In this document: positions 1 through 12,288 of the stretch, in pieces
Position numbering within the stretch: position 1 is the stretch's first letter
How the letters are laid out: each line of letters begins with the position of its first letter
NCBI GenBank assembly: GCA_030549205.1
Contig: JAUKTV010000018.1
Span: forward strand, 310,001-374,000
Source: Apiosordaria backusii
Lineage: Eukaryota > Ascomycota > Sordariomycetes > Sordariales > Lasiosphaeriaceae
DNA: 64,000 nt
Direction of reading: 5' to 3'
Position numbers and translations under genes: made by a program
Notes under the pieces: generated by a model
Told to the model about the DNA's origin: nothing
Database searches by the model: none
What the model saw: the letters and a program-made list of their open reading frames with translations, nothing else

Positions 1-3000
1 CTTGACTACCCCAGACCCATCAACCGCTGATATTGCTTAAGAAACCGTGTTAAGAGTAATTCTGAGAGCGTCGAGACCATGGAAATGGACGCAATACAAT
101 ACCATTTGGAAAGTCAGGTCCCGGGACGAAGCAGGCGGGGCAATTTCCATCTCCCGCCAGACTGTTATGGTACAGGCGCTTGGCCTCGACGACGGGCCTC
201 ATTCAGTAGCAGAGGGCTTGGACGCCCGTTGCAGGTGAAATGAGGGGTCTTGGACATGCCGGACGGCGGCAAGCTTCAGAACAGTCAACGGATGTTCGGT
301 ACTGTGGAAATAGATCATTTCCTCGGCGTGGCATTGACGTAGGGGAAGGTTTTCCAGATGTGGTGTTTTCCAACAGCAACTGGTCAGTGGATAACGCCCG
401 CACGAGTCTGACGGGAAAATCTTGGTGACAGCTGCGCCATTGATGCCACCCGGAAGGCTTGGGGATCATGGCCAATCCAGATCTTGTTTGTAGACGTGGC
501 TGCTGAGACATGCTTCGACAATGATGCTTGATGAATGAAGCGGGGAGTGAGGGAGTGGGATTGCACAAGCGACCGACCATTTGAAAGCTGCGCGGCTAAC
601 TCATCGTCTTGGGCTCTTGGCTCTTGGCGAGACGTGGTTTAACCTTGTCTGGCATGGCCAAATCGTCTTCCCGCTGTAACCCTCCCACCTGCCCAGATCG
701 ATCATCAGGGCAAGGCGACGTTCAGACGACGGCAAGGCTTATGGAGTATGAAGGTGATATTTTCAATGAAGACCTTAAACAACAACAGTGGTAACGATCG
801 GGGCGTGCTTCCACTTAGGAGAGGTGTCAATGCAGATAATATCTGTACGAGCATTCAGGATCGTTGCAGCAGGCCATGGAGAGCAAAAGGAGCGTTGGTG
901 AGACCGAGCTGATCCGTGCGCTGAGGAGATGGTCCTTGCTCAAGGAGTTGACAGTTTACGCTAGAGTTAGCTTTGAGCTTGTTTGTGAGAATACCTACCC
1001 CTCACTTTCATTCCTCTCTTCATCTTCGTGCCCAACATTCACCGGTGTCTGAAACATTTTGTCCAGCGCACTGGGTGGCATCTTCTGTGTCACTGTCTCA
1101 AAGATATGATCTTCCCCTTCGGCAACGCACCCCGCAGACTTGCAGCTGCACGATGGCACGGCCCCATGCCCCGCTTGCGGAACAACAGACTCGACCAGGT
1201 TGACAACTCCTGCATTCACAATTCCACGAGCATTCTCCCGCCGATCCGATCTTTGTCTGATCTTCGGCATGCTTCTCTTGTTTCTCGGGTCCTTTTCTTG
1301 GAATCTCGTTGTCTTATCAGAGCTTAGGAGATGAACATGAATTGCGCATTGCTCTCTGACTGACAACAACAAGTCTAGCATATCCCGAGATCACCAATTT
1401 TAGGACGGAATCCGGAACGGGCATGTTCAAATCTGCTCTCACGCACCGAAATGCAGCTCAGAGATGTCGTCTGGCCCGCGTTCTCCTCGCTGACCGCTGA
1501 CTACCCAGACGTACACACACTACCGCGTGCGATCACCAACAGACTCAAAATAGTTAGACACATTAGCAAAGCTCGCTACCTTGGCTGCCCAAATTCCCCG
1601 GAGCCCGGGGGGTGGCCACGGCGTGGTGTTCTTCCAGGGCGGCGGCGCAAGGCGACCATCACGAGCAGCAAGCAACCCCTTTCTCCGACCAACTGGGACC
1701 CTGCATCTGCAGCTAGGGGAGCTGCAACAGTGGCCCAGGATATCTTCACTGAGTCCAGCCTTCTTGGGCTTTTCCAACACCGGCGGACACGTTGGGGATA
1801 TATTAGTCCTGCCGCAGTTGGTTCCTAGGAGGTTACCGCAATACTAGACGAGGCCCAACATCTTCACCCTAAGCCATCAATCCTGCACGAGGGCACTAGG
1901 GAAGAGTTGCAACCTGTCACCAAAACCACGACCTTGGGCTTTCCCGGTCAATTTCGAGTTCCGCGTCCAAGAATGCTGTCGCACGCGGCAAGGATTTCCA
2001 GCGGTCCAACGCCGTGGGAAGCATTCTGTAGACAACAGAAATGCCCTGAATGAGGTCTTCCCTATTTGTGCCCCTCACCTGCTCGTTGGGGGGCGGCGAT
2101 GTGAGGTTGCATTGTCGCATCTGTGCAGCCACAACCTTCGAAGCATCCACGCTCAGATTCTGAACACCATCTTTTTACACACGAATGTGCTATATGGTTG
2201 CCATGTTTGCAAAACATGTTTCCTCCATGTGAGTGATTTTGTTTCGTTTCAAGTCCGTGAGCAAAGTTTTTTGTTTCAAGCCCCTGATTGTTTACGCACT
2301 GACATCGAAGGGTAAAGTCACCGACGGAATTGAGTTTTGGTGATCCCCCACTGCGTCTAGAACATCGAGTTGGGGGCACCTTCGTCAGTCGAAAGATATG
2401 GATCTCCTGACGACACGAAGTTTCGAAACAATCCTCTGCAACCTTCAATACCACCTGCTGCTGAGCTTGTCCTGGATATTCATCCATCTCGGCAAAGCCC
2501 GGGAGACTTGAAAGCCTTCACCAAGAAGCGACGCTCACCATAATGAAGAACCAGCCTTGAGCAAAAAATGCACTGACCTTTCGTCTCAACTTCTTCAGAG
2601 TGGGAGGCGACTGTGCCACAACCCCACGGTGTTGTGCGGATTACCAGATAAGGCTGCTCGCTTGCCTATTGAAACGTTGAATGTGGTCAAGGCTCTTCTC
2701 TCGGACTTCAACCAGCCATTTTCTCCTTCGCTTGCCAGTAGGGGGACGGATGATATGGGGAACGCTCGGATGCTCGCCGTTATTCTCACGTCCCGCTCAG
2801 GCTTCCTCCAGAAGCAGAGCTGGCCGACTGACTAATCGCTACACCACCACAACACACGCAGATGAGCCTGCTCATATCGCTTTCAATCGGAGAACTCCAC
2901 GAATACTACCACAACGCAGCTGGCTAATGCGATCAGTCAATATTCCAAGCATCGCAGGATTACACAACTTCGCTTGTGGCGCAAGTCTGACCAATGACGG

Positions 3001-6000
3001 AGGTTTTTGCTGCACAGCGGGCGCTTAGAAGCGCGGTCAACTGCAGTTGTCGTCCGATTTTGTTGGCACCAACCCATCGCAGAACGGTGAGCTTTGCCGC
3101 ACAACCGCGATATTGAATTCTTGACTAGGGAGCCTGGACATTTTTGTTTCTTCTTTCCATCCTTCTTGGTTTGTTCCAGGCCTCGCTTCCTGGATGTGAT
3201 GGTGCCTCTTTGAACCTCCGGATCCTTCACATCCGGCGGTGAGATTGACCATTTCTTTTTGTTCGAGGGATTTTTCTGCTCACAGAGTCACGAGCGATGC
3301 ATCAAGGTGCTAGCGTCGAACAATCAATAGCCAACATGTGTCATGGCGGCAGAGAGCAAAACTTGGATTGGTCCGTTGGCGCGGCTCTCGTCTATCGTCT
3401 CTGAACTGAGAGGATTAGCCGACCCTCGCGCCGACCCGCCATCTTCCTTTCCTTTTCTCCCTGTCGATATCTGAAAGTTCTATGCATCTTTGCTGCGAGG
3501 AACACACCCCATTGGGAGGTCTTCTTTTTGTGTTACGCAGCCTCAGTGCGGTGTTGGGGCTCACATGACCTCCATCTCCTGCGTCCTGGAAAGATACTGG
3601 TACGATTTTGTTGGTCGATCGCTGGCTTCTGATGCAGTTTGCGCAGGGAAAGCAGGAAAAACTGGCGGCCACGTCACTGAGATGCTGCTTGCCCTGCCTG
3701 TGCTCGCTGGAGAATTCGGGCTTTCATGCTTATTAGAGAACAGTGTAAAGAATGCTAAACTGGCAACTTCACTGTTTCCTGGCCCCAACGAACTGAGTCA
3801 GGCGCATCGGGATAGGCAGACAACAATCCCAAGACTGCGGAGCCGAGCATACAGTAGCTTGAGCAGTTGGTGTGTTAGCTTGATAGGTGAGCCCAGGGTC
3901 TTTGGTCCTGCAAGATTCCGTAGCACAAGGCGCGCTTGAGGTCTGGGTGGAAGATCAAGTAGAGGTTGTACCCGATACTTGAGATACTTTGAGCCACGGG
4001 ATGGGGAACGGTGTGTTTGACGGTGGATAGCCTGTCATCCTGCTTGATGCAAGGGAGGTTGAACTGCCATCCATCATGCGGCAGGGCACTGTTTTGCGTT
4101 GTTCTTCCTCATTCTGGGTTCTGCGTTTGTGGGATTTAGCGTGGGTGTTTATGGGTGGCTGTGATGACAGTACAACCATCGAAATGCACTTGAAGACCAG
4201 CATACAGGATCTGAAGCATTGTCCTGTCATCATTTGGTGTGATGGCTAAAACAGAGCGTAAATGATACCCATCGTATTCATGTTGATACTTGGAGAGCGT
4301 GGGAAGAAGATCCCTCACTGGGACTCCTGACCAACGTTCTCGTTTTGTCTCCTTCTGTTCAACTCATCAATACCTGGTACTTTAGGACTTCGCAACACCC
4401 AATCCTTTTGCTTTCCCCTGACTACCTGGTAAAAAAGGATCTACCATAGTCAAACAATGGTCCAGTATTACCTTTTTCTTCTTGTTTGAGAAAACAGGGC
4501 GCCGCTCCAAGGAGACAACTTCAGTCAGGAAGCTATAGCACCGACGCCTCGTGCCCTCAAGACCATCCATCCAACCTGCTTTGCGCACCTTTCCGTTGCC
4601 TGGGTCTTCACCAGTAACAACCAAGTGTGTCAATAGCCGCCTAGGCGCGCAGGAAAACGAGACCACGGCTTGACACGCATGTAGGCAGACGCCAACAGCA
4701 CCCTAAGGATGCCTTACGTGACCACCAGGATGGGCTAGTGGCTGTATGGCTTATTGGTGTATGCTGTTAAGCGCGAGGGCCAGCTTGCAGGTCAGCATGG
4801 CTCGGCTTGCTTCTTTTGTTGATGGCGACGTGACTAACTGGTTGGATACGTCTAGTGGATGGTGACCTGATGTGTGAGGATGGCATGATCTTCCGTATGG
4901 GTGCGATGCCATGGTCTTTGATTCATCAGGGAGTACACATGAGACATTTTGAAGGATTTGAGACTGCACGGCCTCGGAACAAGAACTGGAGGGCGTTGTG
5001 TATTGGCAGTTGGGCATTTTCATGGAATTACATCTTTACAGGTGTGGCATGTCTGGGAGTTTGTCAAGGCTCGGTGGTACTGTGCTGGTTTCTGGGTGAT
5101 CATTTGCCCTGGCTAGATGTGTGTGACTTCTTCAGAAGCCGACCCTTGACTCTGGATTCTTGACTTGGGGAGTACCTATGGAGGAATATCGGTGCTGTCG
5201 TGTGCTCAGTGTTCGGTGACTGTGAAGCTCCACGAGAGAAATGAGTCTCATGTTCATGAGGCCGAGCGTCACAAGCTGAGAACCTGTTCAAACCACAGCC
5301 CAGCTTCTCATGTGTTACGAGTCCGCTGAGCTGTACCGAATCCCGTGGCTGTCCAGATGACGTTTCTTATATGTTGCTTTATGAGAATATTGTCGTCATC
5401 CTTGGCTAGCCGAAGCCTCAGTTCCCCAGACTTGGCAGGTAGCATCAAGAGCCTTGACATGGAAGAGTCTGGGGAAGCGGTCAACAGCTCTGCGTCTTTG
5501 TTGCCCACTCCTGTTATTTCTGCCTGTGATAATCGACAGCAAGATGTGCATGGCCGTCCTGGCTATGCCTGCCTCTTGAGCTCTTTTCCAGGATGATGAT
5601 AAGCGGGCTTTTTAGTTGGGTGGTGAGGAAGCATGATAAGTGCTTATCAACGGGCAATGCAGTCACTGACAATCGGCCTCCCTTAGTCTGATCAGTGAAT
5701 AGAATTTTCCAGTTTATAACAGCGACACAGATCTGTCCTGTGGTTTTCTACCTTCGAAGTATGAGAGTAAAACTCCGAGTAACACTCCGAGTAACACTCT
5801 TCAAGAAGTGTTCAGGGTGCATTCAGGGGCACTTGGGGGTTGTTTATAGTCGCTGTTCAGTGACCCCACGTGAAAGCACACAGCAACCTGGAACCACAGC
5901 TCCATCAAACCGAAGCCCCTCTGCGCTCCCAACAATACGCACGCCAAACCCTCACCTGCCACAGATGTGAAGAAAAATATGCAGGTACCTCAACAAGTTC

Positions 6001-6388
6001 TTTGATGCAATTGAAAATGAAGCAAAAATTCCAGAATCTCTTCATGAAATCCAACGGAAACGGGGAAAATAACTGTCCGACGCCCGTCGCAAGGATGCTG
6101 ACAAAAACCGAACCTCGGTTCATTAACAGTGTCTGATTGGCCAATGACCCCCAAATCTACCCCACATCTCTCTTATCAGGAGCTGTCATCTTATCGATCA
6201 AGACGTCTTCAGTCCCAAGACGTAGGACGCGACACGCACTCCACGAACAGAACAGGCAGTCGATCCGATCCAATCCACAATTCCACACGTCACATAACGG
6301 AACCCAGGAACACCCTGCCTCCTTTCCAGTGTTCTCGGTCTCGAACCCCTGTGCGAGAACTTCAACAAAAAAAGTCCCCGTTCGATGA
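1..6388. other. gene-poor stretch, no supported gene
   Basis: I see no credible gene here. Open frames are short (up to about 150 codons), occur on both strands at similar lengths, lack recognisable domains, and do not join through GT..AG introns into a sensible protein. There is no long tandem array and no transposase or reverse transcriptase signature. The only structure noted is a small direct repeat near 5.77 kb. It may be a long intergenic region or a fully decayed accessory segment. Confidence 0.6.
5772..5799. repeat. 12-bp direct repeat, two copies plus a partial third
   Basis: The unit ACTCCGAGTAAC occurs twice head to tail (5772-5783 and 5784-5795) and is followed by ACTC, the start of a third copy. 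It lies in non-coding sequence. No function is evident. Confidence 0.75.
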
Positions 6389-6395
6389 TATAAAG
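6389..6395 (+). promoter_or_regulatory. possible TATA box (TATAAAG)
   Basis: TATAAAG lies about 230 bp upstream of the thioesterase start at 6628. A short hydrophobic open frame (6424-6606) lies between them and could be an upstream ORF in the leader. The assignment is weak because the distance is large. Confidence 0.35.
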
Positions 6396-6627
6396 GCTCT
6401 CCCCGGCCCTGCCGCGGGCCGCAATGGCACTGGACGCCCAGTCAGTCTTTTTCGCTGCCTCCAAGTGCAGCAACACTCTCTTTTGCTTCGGACGAAGCGT
6501 TTTCGTCTGGGCTATCGCCTTGGTTTTTATTCTTGCCGGCGCTCTGCGATATCGACTCTCTTCGCTGTTCTCGAAGAACAGAACTTGTCCAGATAAGAAG
6601 ACGTGATTTCAGACGAAAGAAACGAAA

Positions 6628-7717
6628 ATGGCTGTCGGCACGCTCTCTCTATTTTTTCCGGTGTTCATCCCAACGGCCACGGCTGGATTGGTATATGCCG
6701 GCCATCGCGCAACTTTCCTCGACTGGCGGGTCATTTTGACCGAGTTCCTCACTGGGCCTGGCCGGACGAGCCGGATTTTGCTTTTGCTGTTTTTGGGTCT
6801 CAACTGGAAGAGTCTGCCCCTCGGATGGACGGTAAGTTTTTCCCCATTTTGTCCGGTAACACCAAGCTGACACATATGCCAAACAGGTCCGTATCTTCCA
6901 CTCCTTCATTTTCCACTTTGCTCGCCGCCCCAAGACGCTCCCTCAGCGCGCCCTCTTCCACTACAGTGTCACCTCCTCCCGCACCTCTCTCCTCGAGACC
7001 GACTACAACTTCCACAAGTCCAACTCGACCTACTTTGCCGATGTCGACGTCTCCCGTTCCCACCTCATCACCCATCTCCTTGGCCCTTCCATGCCGATCG
7101 TCGGTAACAACGAGAAGAACAAGCTGGTTTTGGACAAGGATGGCAAAGTGATCAAGGGTAGCTTTGGCATCGGCCTGGGTGCCGTCTTCTGCTCTTTCCG
7201 CCGGGAGATCGGACCCATGCAAGGTTACGAGATGTGGAGCAGAATCGTCAGCTGGGATCGCAAGTGGCTTTATATTGTGACACACTTTGTTGTCAAGGGC
7301 AAGGTCAAGCCTACGAGCTGGGACGGCAAGTTCAGGGGCCCCACTCGCAACAAAGTACAAAAAGCCGAGGATGGGACGATGCTGGATGAGCCAGATTGGA
7401 GCAAGTACATTCACGCTACTGCTATCAGCAAGTACGTTTTCAAGCTGGGCCGGTTCACCGTTCATCCTTCGATCATGATTCAGGCCGGTGGTTTGCTCCC
7501 CGAGAGACCAGGCGGCTGGAGAGGTGGGGAGGATGACTGCCGAGATATGGCTGACTTGGGAGAGATCGATACTGAGAGTGAGTGGGACTGGAAGAGGGTC
7601 GAGGCTGAACGGAGAAAGGGTTTGGAGTATGCTAATCACTTTGGGGCGTTGGATGGCACAAATCTGTTGTTTGACGGTGGTGAGGATGGCGCTATTGGCA
7701 ACTTTCCTATTGGTTAA
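6628..7717 (+). CDS. THEM6/AtnL-like hotdog thioesterase family protein
   Basis: Two exons, 6628-6831 and 6887-7717, encode 344 residues. The 55-nt intron has donor GTAAGT, acceptor AACAG and phase 0. The N-terminus has a hydrophobic stretch (about residues 40-66) typical of the membrane-anchored members. The junction reads GWT-VRIFHSF and leads straight into a block FHFARRPKTL, then VTSSRTSLLETDYN and DVDVSRSHL. This is the pattern of the 4HBT_2/THEM6 family, often annotated in fungi as AtnL-like thioesterase or, misleadingly, capsule polysaccharide biosynthesis protein. The later block HPSIMIQAGGLLP is also family-like. The substrate is unknown, probably an acyl-CoA or other acyl thioester. 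The C-terminus is acidic and extended. Family is fairly sure; reaction is inference. Confidence 0.85.
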
Positions 7718-7940
7718 TGGTTGGGCTTTTGGGAGCATGGGTGTTTTGGATCGGTTAGCTGGTGCACGGGAACGATACCCATATTGGTCTGGAGAGTTAT
7801 TAGACGTGGTATGTTTCAATATTGATAGAGAGCGTACTAATGGGTGCCTGCATGGGCTGGAGCTACATGATTAGCGATGGTAATATTGAAGTCATTCTAG
7901 AGGTCAAGCTCTGACACGGATTCAGTTTGTATTGACGCCC

Positions 7941-8536
7941 CTACGCTACTGTTATCGTCTTTTCTGTGCAAGCCACAAAGTCATTCCCACTGGCTCCGGT
8001 ATGAGTGATTAGCCCATCAAGTATGCCGTCTATGTCGAAGATCACGCGGTCGGGTCCTGGGGAACCACCCGTGTATGAACTGCCCGGTAATATGGGGTAC
8101 TCGTAATAGGGCGGGTCTGTGTCGAAGTTGAAACCCTCGCGGTTCAAGAATTCGTGGGGATAGTTTCCTGAGTAAAATGGTCAATCTTAGCGAGAGTTCC
8201 AAACCTTCTTCTGCGTCACAGAAGAGATATGCGACGGAGACAAACCGTTATATTCGCTGCTCTGGAGCAGGCTGTAGCCCAAGGAGGCCGCTTGACTGGT
8301 TTCCCAGGAGGCATACGCATGGGTTCCGCAGGTCCAATTCGATGGTGTGATGTTGTCTCCCGCCGCCGTTGAGGCTTGGCTTGGATGTGGAGATGCGAAG
8401 ACTGATAGGGTTGAAGCATGCGCAGCTAGGCCGAGGAGGAGCTTGCCGGCGTTAGCTTTTGCGGAGACCCCCGACTGGCTGGGGTGGACATTGATGCCGA
8501 AGCTGCCCGTATATAAGCAGTGCTCACCTTCATCAT
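7941..8536 (-). CDS. secreted guanyl-specific ribonuclease, RNase N1/T1 family
   Basis: Three exons on the minus strand: 8536-8528, 8441-8246 and 8167-7941. The introns are 8442-8527 (GTGAGC, branch CTAAC, acceptor AAG) and 8168-8245 (GTTTGT..CAG). The first exon codes only for MMK, and splicing gives a leader MMKLLLGLAAHASTLSVFAS, a good secretion signal. The mature enzyme shows all four catalytic positions of RNase T1: His in NYPHEF, Glu in YYEYPI, Arg in PDRVIF and His in LITHTGASGN. Members cleave single-stranded RNA 3' of guanosine. Two oddities: of the three N-terminal cysteines usual in T1 and N1 only one remains (WTCGT), to pair with the C-terminal FVACT cysteine; and the guanine-binding segment reads HEFLNREG where T1 has an Asn-Asn-Tyr-Glu core. 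A related Neurospora enzyme is RNase N1. Confidence 0.88.
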
Positions 8537-9357
8537 CTTGAACCGAAGAGATGTAGCATTTGCTTCAGTGAAGCCATGGATCGAGAGTCAAACCACGAAC
8601 CCGTTCCCTGGGAATACGGTCTCTCTTATCATCTACTTCCGACCAGACACAACCACATCCAGTCTCACACATCGGGTACCACAGTGCACTGCGAACTTTC
8701 AGGCCACACATGGAAACTTTGTGCCTAAGTAGAGATAAGAAGAGTCTCTTATGCTTAAAATAGTGAGAGTACATTGTGTCCTCCAGAGAATATGGAGTCA
8801 GTCTGCTTCACTGCTTGATCAAAGGGGCAACGGTTAGGGTGTGCTCGTTAAGGTAAGTGTCTTTGTACGCGGTTCAGGGGTTCAGGGGTTCAGGGGTTGA
8901 CTCGCAGACGAGTAGCCATGCGGCTGCAGCAACACTAAAAAGCCCACATTTTGCATGTAGGAAACTGACTCGATTGTGCTAACGCTTTGAAGTCTCTATC
9001 TGTCACCTCATAACTGAACATGAAGATTTCTTCAGATTAGTCGCCAAGTACCTTATCGTTGCTGGAATGCAGACCCGACATGCAATTATGCGGTGACGGC
9101 GCCGAGACAAGATGCCTCGGCAAACTGCCGGCATCGCCCACATTCTCCAACGGGAGTGGGTTCCCGATTCCACATCTGGTTTCCAGTCAATCCGGACAGT
9201 CGGTATTTTGATAAGTCGCATCCCCACTGCAGTCCTTTATTTCAGCCACTCACTCACGTATTTGTTTGCCATCACGACTCATCCACTTTCATCCGTACAT
9301 CCCGTCGTCACCTATAATTTATTTTAATCTTGCATTCCAGCGCTTTAACGCAACACC
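8537..9357. other. intergenic, divergent promoters of the RNase and the thioesterase
   Basis: About 820 bp between two divergent genes, presumably holding both promoters. It contains an 8-bp tandem repeat (8873-8896). No gene is supported in it. Confidence 0.6.
8873..8896. repeat. 8-bp tandem repeat TTCAGGGG x3
   Basis: Three perfect consecutive copies of TTCAGGGG in the spacer between the RNase and thioesterase genes. It looks like a minor satellite with no evident role. Confidence 0.85.
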
Positions 9358-10098
9358 ATGGCGACCTCCAAAGTTTCACCACCACCACCACCATCACCAC
9401 CACGATCGTCATCATCACCATCCGAAAGTAAACAACAAGAACAAAACCCAGAAATGGCCACCCCAACCGCCTCGGACATTTCCTCCGTCCTAGACTCCCC
9501 AGCCAACAAAGCTCAAGAAGCCCACCACATCGCCTTCTTCCAGTCAATACCCTGGTGCTCCTCCCTCCTGAGCTCCACACGCAACCTCATAATCTCTCAG
9601 CCCGTCTCCCGCGTCATTCGCCCCTCTGGCTGCGAAGAAGACGCTCTCATCTCGCAAGCCCTAAACTCGCCGGATGCCATCCCGGCCTACATCACTTTTT
9701 ACCCTCCCCCTCCCAAACCAACAGATTACGTCTACGAAGTCAAGTCTCTGATTGCCTTGGGGCCGAAAGTAAACGGATGGGAGGGGATTTGCCACGGTGG
9801 TATCGTCATGACGCTGCTGGACGAGGTGATGGGTCAGATTTTCGCGGTCAATAAAGACAGCGGGGCGATGGGGAACAAGATGCCGCTTTTGACGGGGTAT
9901 TTGAACACGGCGTTCAAGAGGCCTGTTAGGACGGGGACGAAGGAGAAGCCGGCGATTGTGCTGATTGTTGCGAGGTTGACGAAGCTGGAGGGGAGGAAGC
10001 ACTTTTGTGAGGGGGTGGTGTATGGAGATGAAGAAGGGAAGGATGAATTGGCGAGGGCGGAAGCGTTGTTTGTGCAATTGAGGGAGTCGAAGTTGTAA
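9358..10098 (+). CDS. hotdog-fold thioesterase (4HBT/PaaI-like)
   Basis: An intronless 246-residue protein. The N-terminal 35 residues are Pro/Ser-rich and low complexity; a second in-frame Met at residue 33 is a possible alternative start. The catalytic-type segment CHGGIVMTLLDEVMG (about residues 145-159) matches the 4HBT motif HGG..xxxxDE in which the acidic residue activates water. It is followed by GYLNTAFKRPVRTG, the usual second strand of the fold. Homologous fungal proteins are acyl-CoA thioesterases of the THEM4/PaaI type. The substrate cannot be read. The first exon is very C-rich and spells a poly-His run in another frame, which is not real coding. Confidence 0.88.
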   Translation: MATSKVSPPPPPSPPRSSSSPSESKQQEQNPEMATPTASDISSVLDSPANKAQEAHHIAFFQSIPWCSSLLSSTRNLIISQPVSRVIRPSGCEEDALISQALNSPDAIPAYITFYPPPPKPTDYVYEVKSLIALGPKVNGWEGICHGGIVMTLLDEVMGQIFAVNKDSGAMGNKMPLLTGYLNTAFKRPVRTGTKEKPAIVLIVARLTKLEGRKHFCEGVVYGDEEGKDELARAEALFVQLRESKL

Positions 10099-10356
10099 AG
10101 GGGTGTTGGGGGTAAGGTAATTAGATGGGGTTGTGGGATAGGTGTTTGAGGGTGGTTATATAGAAAGCCGGAGTAATGGTGCAGGGAGCGAGAAGTGCGT
10201 TTTGTTTGTCAGACTCGAATAGACAAGACAAGGATCGGTCCTACCTAATTAATAGAACGCGAGCTGGTAATGGAACGCGAGCTGGTATGAGACAATGTGT
10301 GTGCTTGGCATTTGTTCTCGAAGGGTAAATGACTGGCAGAACTGAATAATACCTAC

Positions 10357-11572
10357 CTAGTCAGAAGAAACTTTGATCAAAACCTTCCCAACATGCTTCC
10401 CGCTTTCCAAGTATACAAAAGCCTCTTTTGCCTGCTCAAACTCAAATACCTTGTCAACCAGCTCTCTCAGCCTGACATTTTTCTCCTCGAGGTAGTCGCT
10501 CAGATCCTGTAGGTCATCTCTCGACCCGCAAAAGATGCCCCTATTTCACCCCCCATGATGTTAGCCAGTTTCCCATCTCCTTGATAGAGAATAATTTCAA
10601 ACATACCTCAGATTAGCAGCCTTCTTAATCAACTGAATTGCCAACTCGGCATGATGCCAACCAGCCTTCAGCCCGTCGAGGTATCCCACCAGAGACACAA
10701 CCCCGTCCCTCACAACTAAGCTCTCCAAGTCGTCCAGTATCGACGCTGTCCCAACATTGTTGACCACGATATTAACCCCTTTTCCGTTAGTGAGCTCTTT
10801 CACTTTGGCCACTTGCTTAGGAAATGTCCGGTAGTTGTACCCATTTATCTTTCCTACCCTATCAGGAAAACTGTTGATCAGGTTCTCAAGCTTGGTATCG
10901 GACGAAGAAGTAATGATGGGTTCAAACCCCGCCGCAAGGGCAAGAATGAGGGTGAAAATTGACACCCCACCAGTTCCTTGAATTTCTTTAGCTCATAAAG
11001 GTCACAAAAAAGGGAAGACTCGAAATACCTTGAATCAACACCCTCTTCCCCTTTGCCCACTCCCCACTCCCCGATAAATGCAGCCCCAAAGCCCTCCAAG
11101 CAGTGACACCCACACAAGCCAGCGTCGCCCCCTCCTCCCACCCCAGCTGCCCCGGCAACTTGACCAAAACCTCCTCATGAAAAACAGCATACTCCCTCAG
11201 CAACCCATCGTAATCCACACCAGGGGTGGCATACCCGTCATCTTCTCTGCCCGTAATATTCTTCAAATCGACGATAACCGTTACCTTATCCCCTTTGGCA
11301 AACCTAGTGACACTTCCCCCAACAGCAACAACCTCAGCTGCGGCATCAGAAACAGGTATGCCCTTCGGCTTGACGGGGAGAGGGTAAGTGCCGTTTTGAA
11401 TGGCCACATCACGGTAGTTGAGGGATACAGCGTGGATTTTGAGGAGGACTTCATGTGGAGAAAGGGATGAGACATTGGGAAAGGGCTCGGTGGTGCGAAT
11501 CAATGTTAATGGTGATGAAGGGGTGGGGCCAGGGGCCCGGCGGTAGGAGAGGTAAGTTGGGGGGCAAGACAT
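10357..11572 (-). CDS. zinc-type alcohol dehydrogenase-like protein (MDR superfamily)
   Basis: Three exons on the minus strand: 11572-11029, 10976-10607 and 10540-10357, giving 365 residues. The introns are 52 nt (10977-11028) and 66 nt (10541-10606). The N-terminal GroES-like domain has VSLNYRDVAIQNGTYP and GDKV. The Rossmann part begins at RVLIQGTGGVSIF, whose GTGGV loop is restored exactly by the first splice, which supports the model. Downstream are NNVG and VSLVGYLDG. The protein ends GKVLIKVSSD. Like many fungal MDR proteins annotated as zinc-type ADH-like, it lacks an obvious structural-zinc cysteine cluster. It probably uses NAD(P)H to reduce or oxidise an unknown carbonyl or alcohol. 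Confidence 0.9.
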
Positions 11573-11660
11573 CGTGATGGTGGTTCAATCTCTGTAAGGG
11601 GAAAAGAGCTGATTGCAGCTCGGCATCTGGAAAGCTGGAGATAGCTGGAGGGAATATGGG

Positions 11661-11668
11661 TATTTATA
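11661..11668 (-). promoter_or_regulatory. TATA box of the dehydrogenase gene (TATAAATA)
   Basis: TATAAATA on the minus strand lies about 90 bp upstream of the dehydrogenase ATG at 11572, a normal position for a core promoter. Confidence 0.55.
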
Positions 11669-12288
11669 TGCTCATTTCTCGAGGCTGGACGTCTTCGACG
11701 GTGCAATCCCTTGACTGAATTCGGCTAACGAGACCTGAACTGGCTTATTAATTCACGAATTCAGAAATGCTATTTCGATCTCTTTATGCTTAAAACCTAC
11801 CCTATCACTGAATTCCGAAACCCCAAAACGTTGTTCTGTGACTTACTGAGAGCCACAGGGATTTCCTGCAGGGCATTGGTCACGGCTGCTGTTCTTGGTC
11901 GAGGCTCACCGATACATCCCCGCATTCTGTGGCCGTGGATACTCCGCGGCGTTCCATCCACGATTGTAGGATTCATCAAGAGTGCCGAATCACGTCACCA
12001 CCCCAGTTACATCATCACATCGCTTTTCAGGTCGGCAAAGCGAGGAGAAGCATCTATCCAAATAAATAGCTAATGTTTCTATGCAGTAGCTCCAAGATGC
12101 CTAATATCCAATTATCACCACTGGTGAAGTACAAAAAGAGAACGCTCAAATTACAGCAGCAATACAGCAATAGACCCCGTAACCGGGAGCCCATAACATA
12201 AATCTAATCTGTCCCTAACACCCATAACACCTCCGCTCTAAATCCCAAGGTGTAGCAACAAAAAGAGACATATAAAAGGAGAAAACCA
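11669..12288. other. intergenic, no gene seen
   Basis: About 620 bp between the dehydrogenase promoter and the 3' end of the ATP-grasp gene. Nothing recognisable. It should hold the terminator of the ATP-grasp gene. Confidence 0.55.

Noticed and set aside
995..1381. 128-codon minus-strand open frame, one of many in the first 6 kb
   Set aside because: Overlapped by equally long frames on the other strand, no domain, no signal peptide, no intron partners.
3490..3939. 149-codon plus-strand frame
   Set aside because: Composition and content look random; no family-like motif and no promoter context.
6800..7819. 339-codon minus-strand frame opposite the thioesterase
   Set aside because: Shadow of the plus-strand gene, which has clear family motifs and a good intron.
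9266..9493. Frame with a run of nine histidines
   Set aside because: Alternative frame of the Pro/Ser-rich start of the thioesterase gene; not a real protein.
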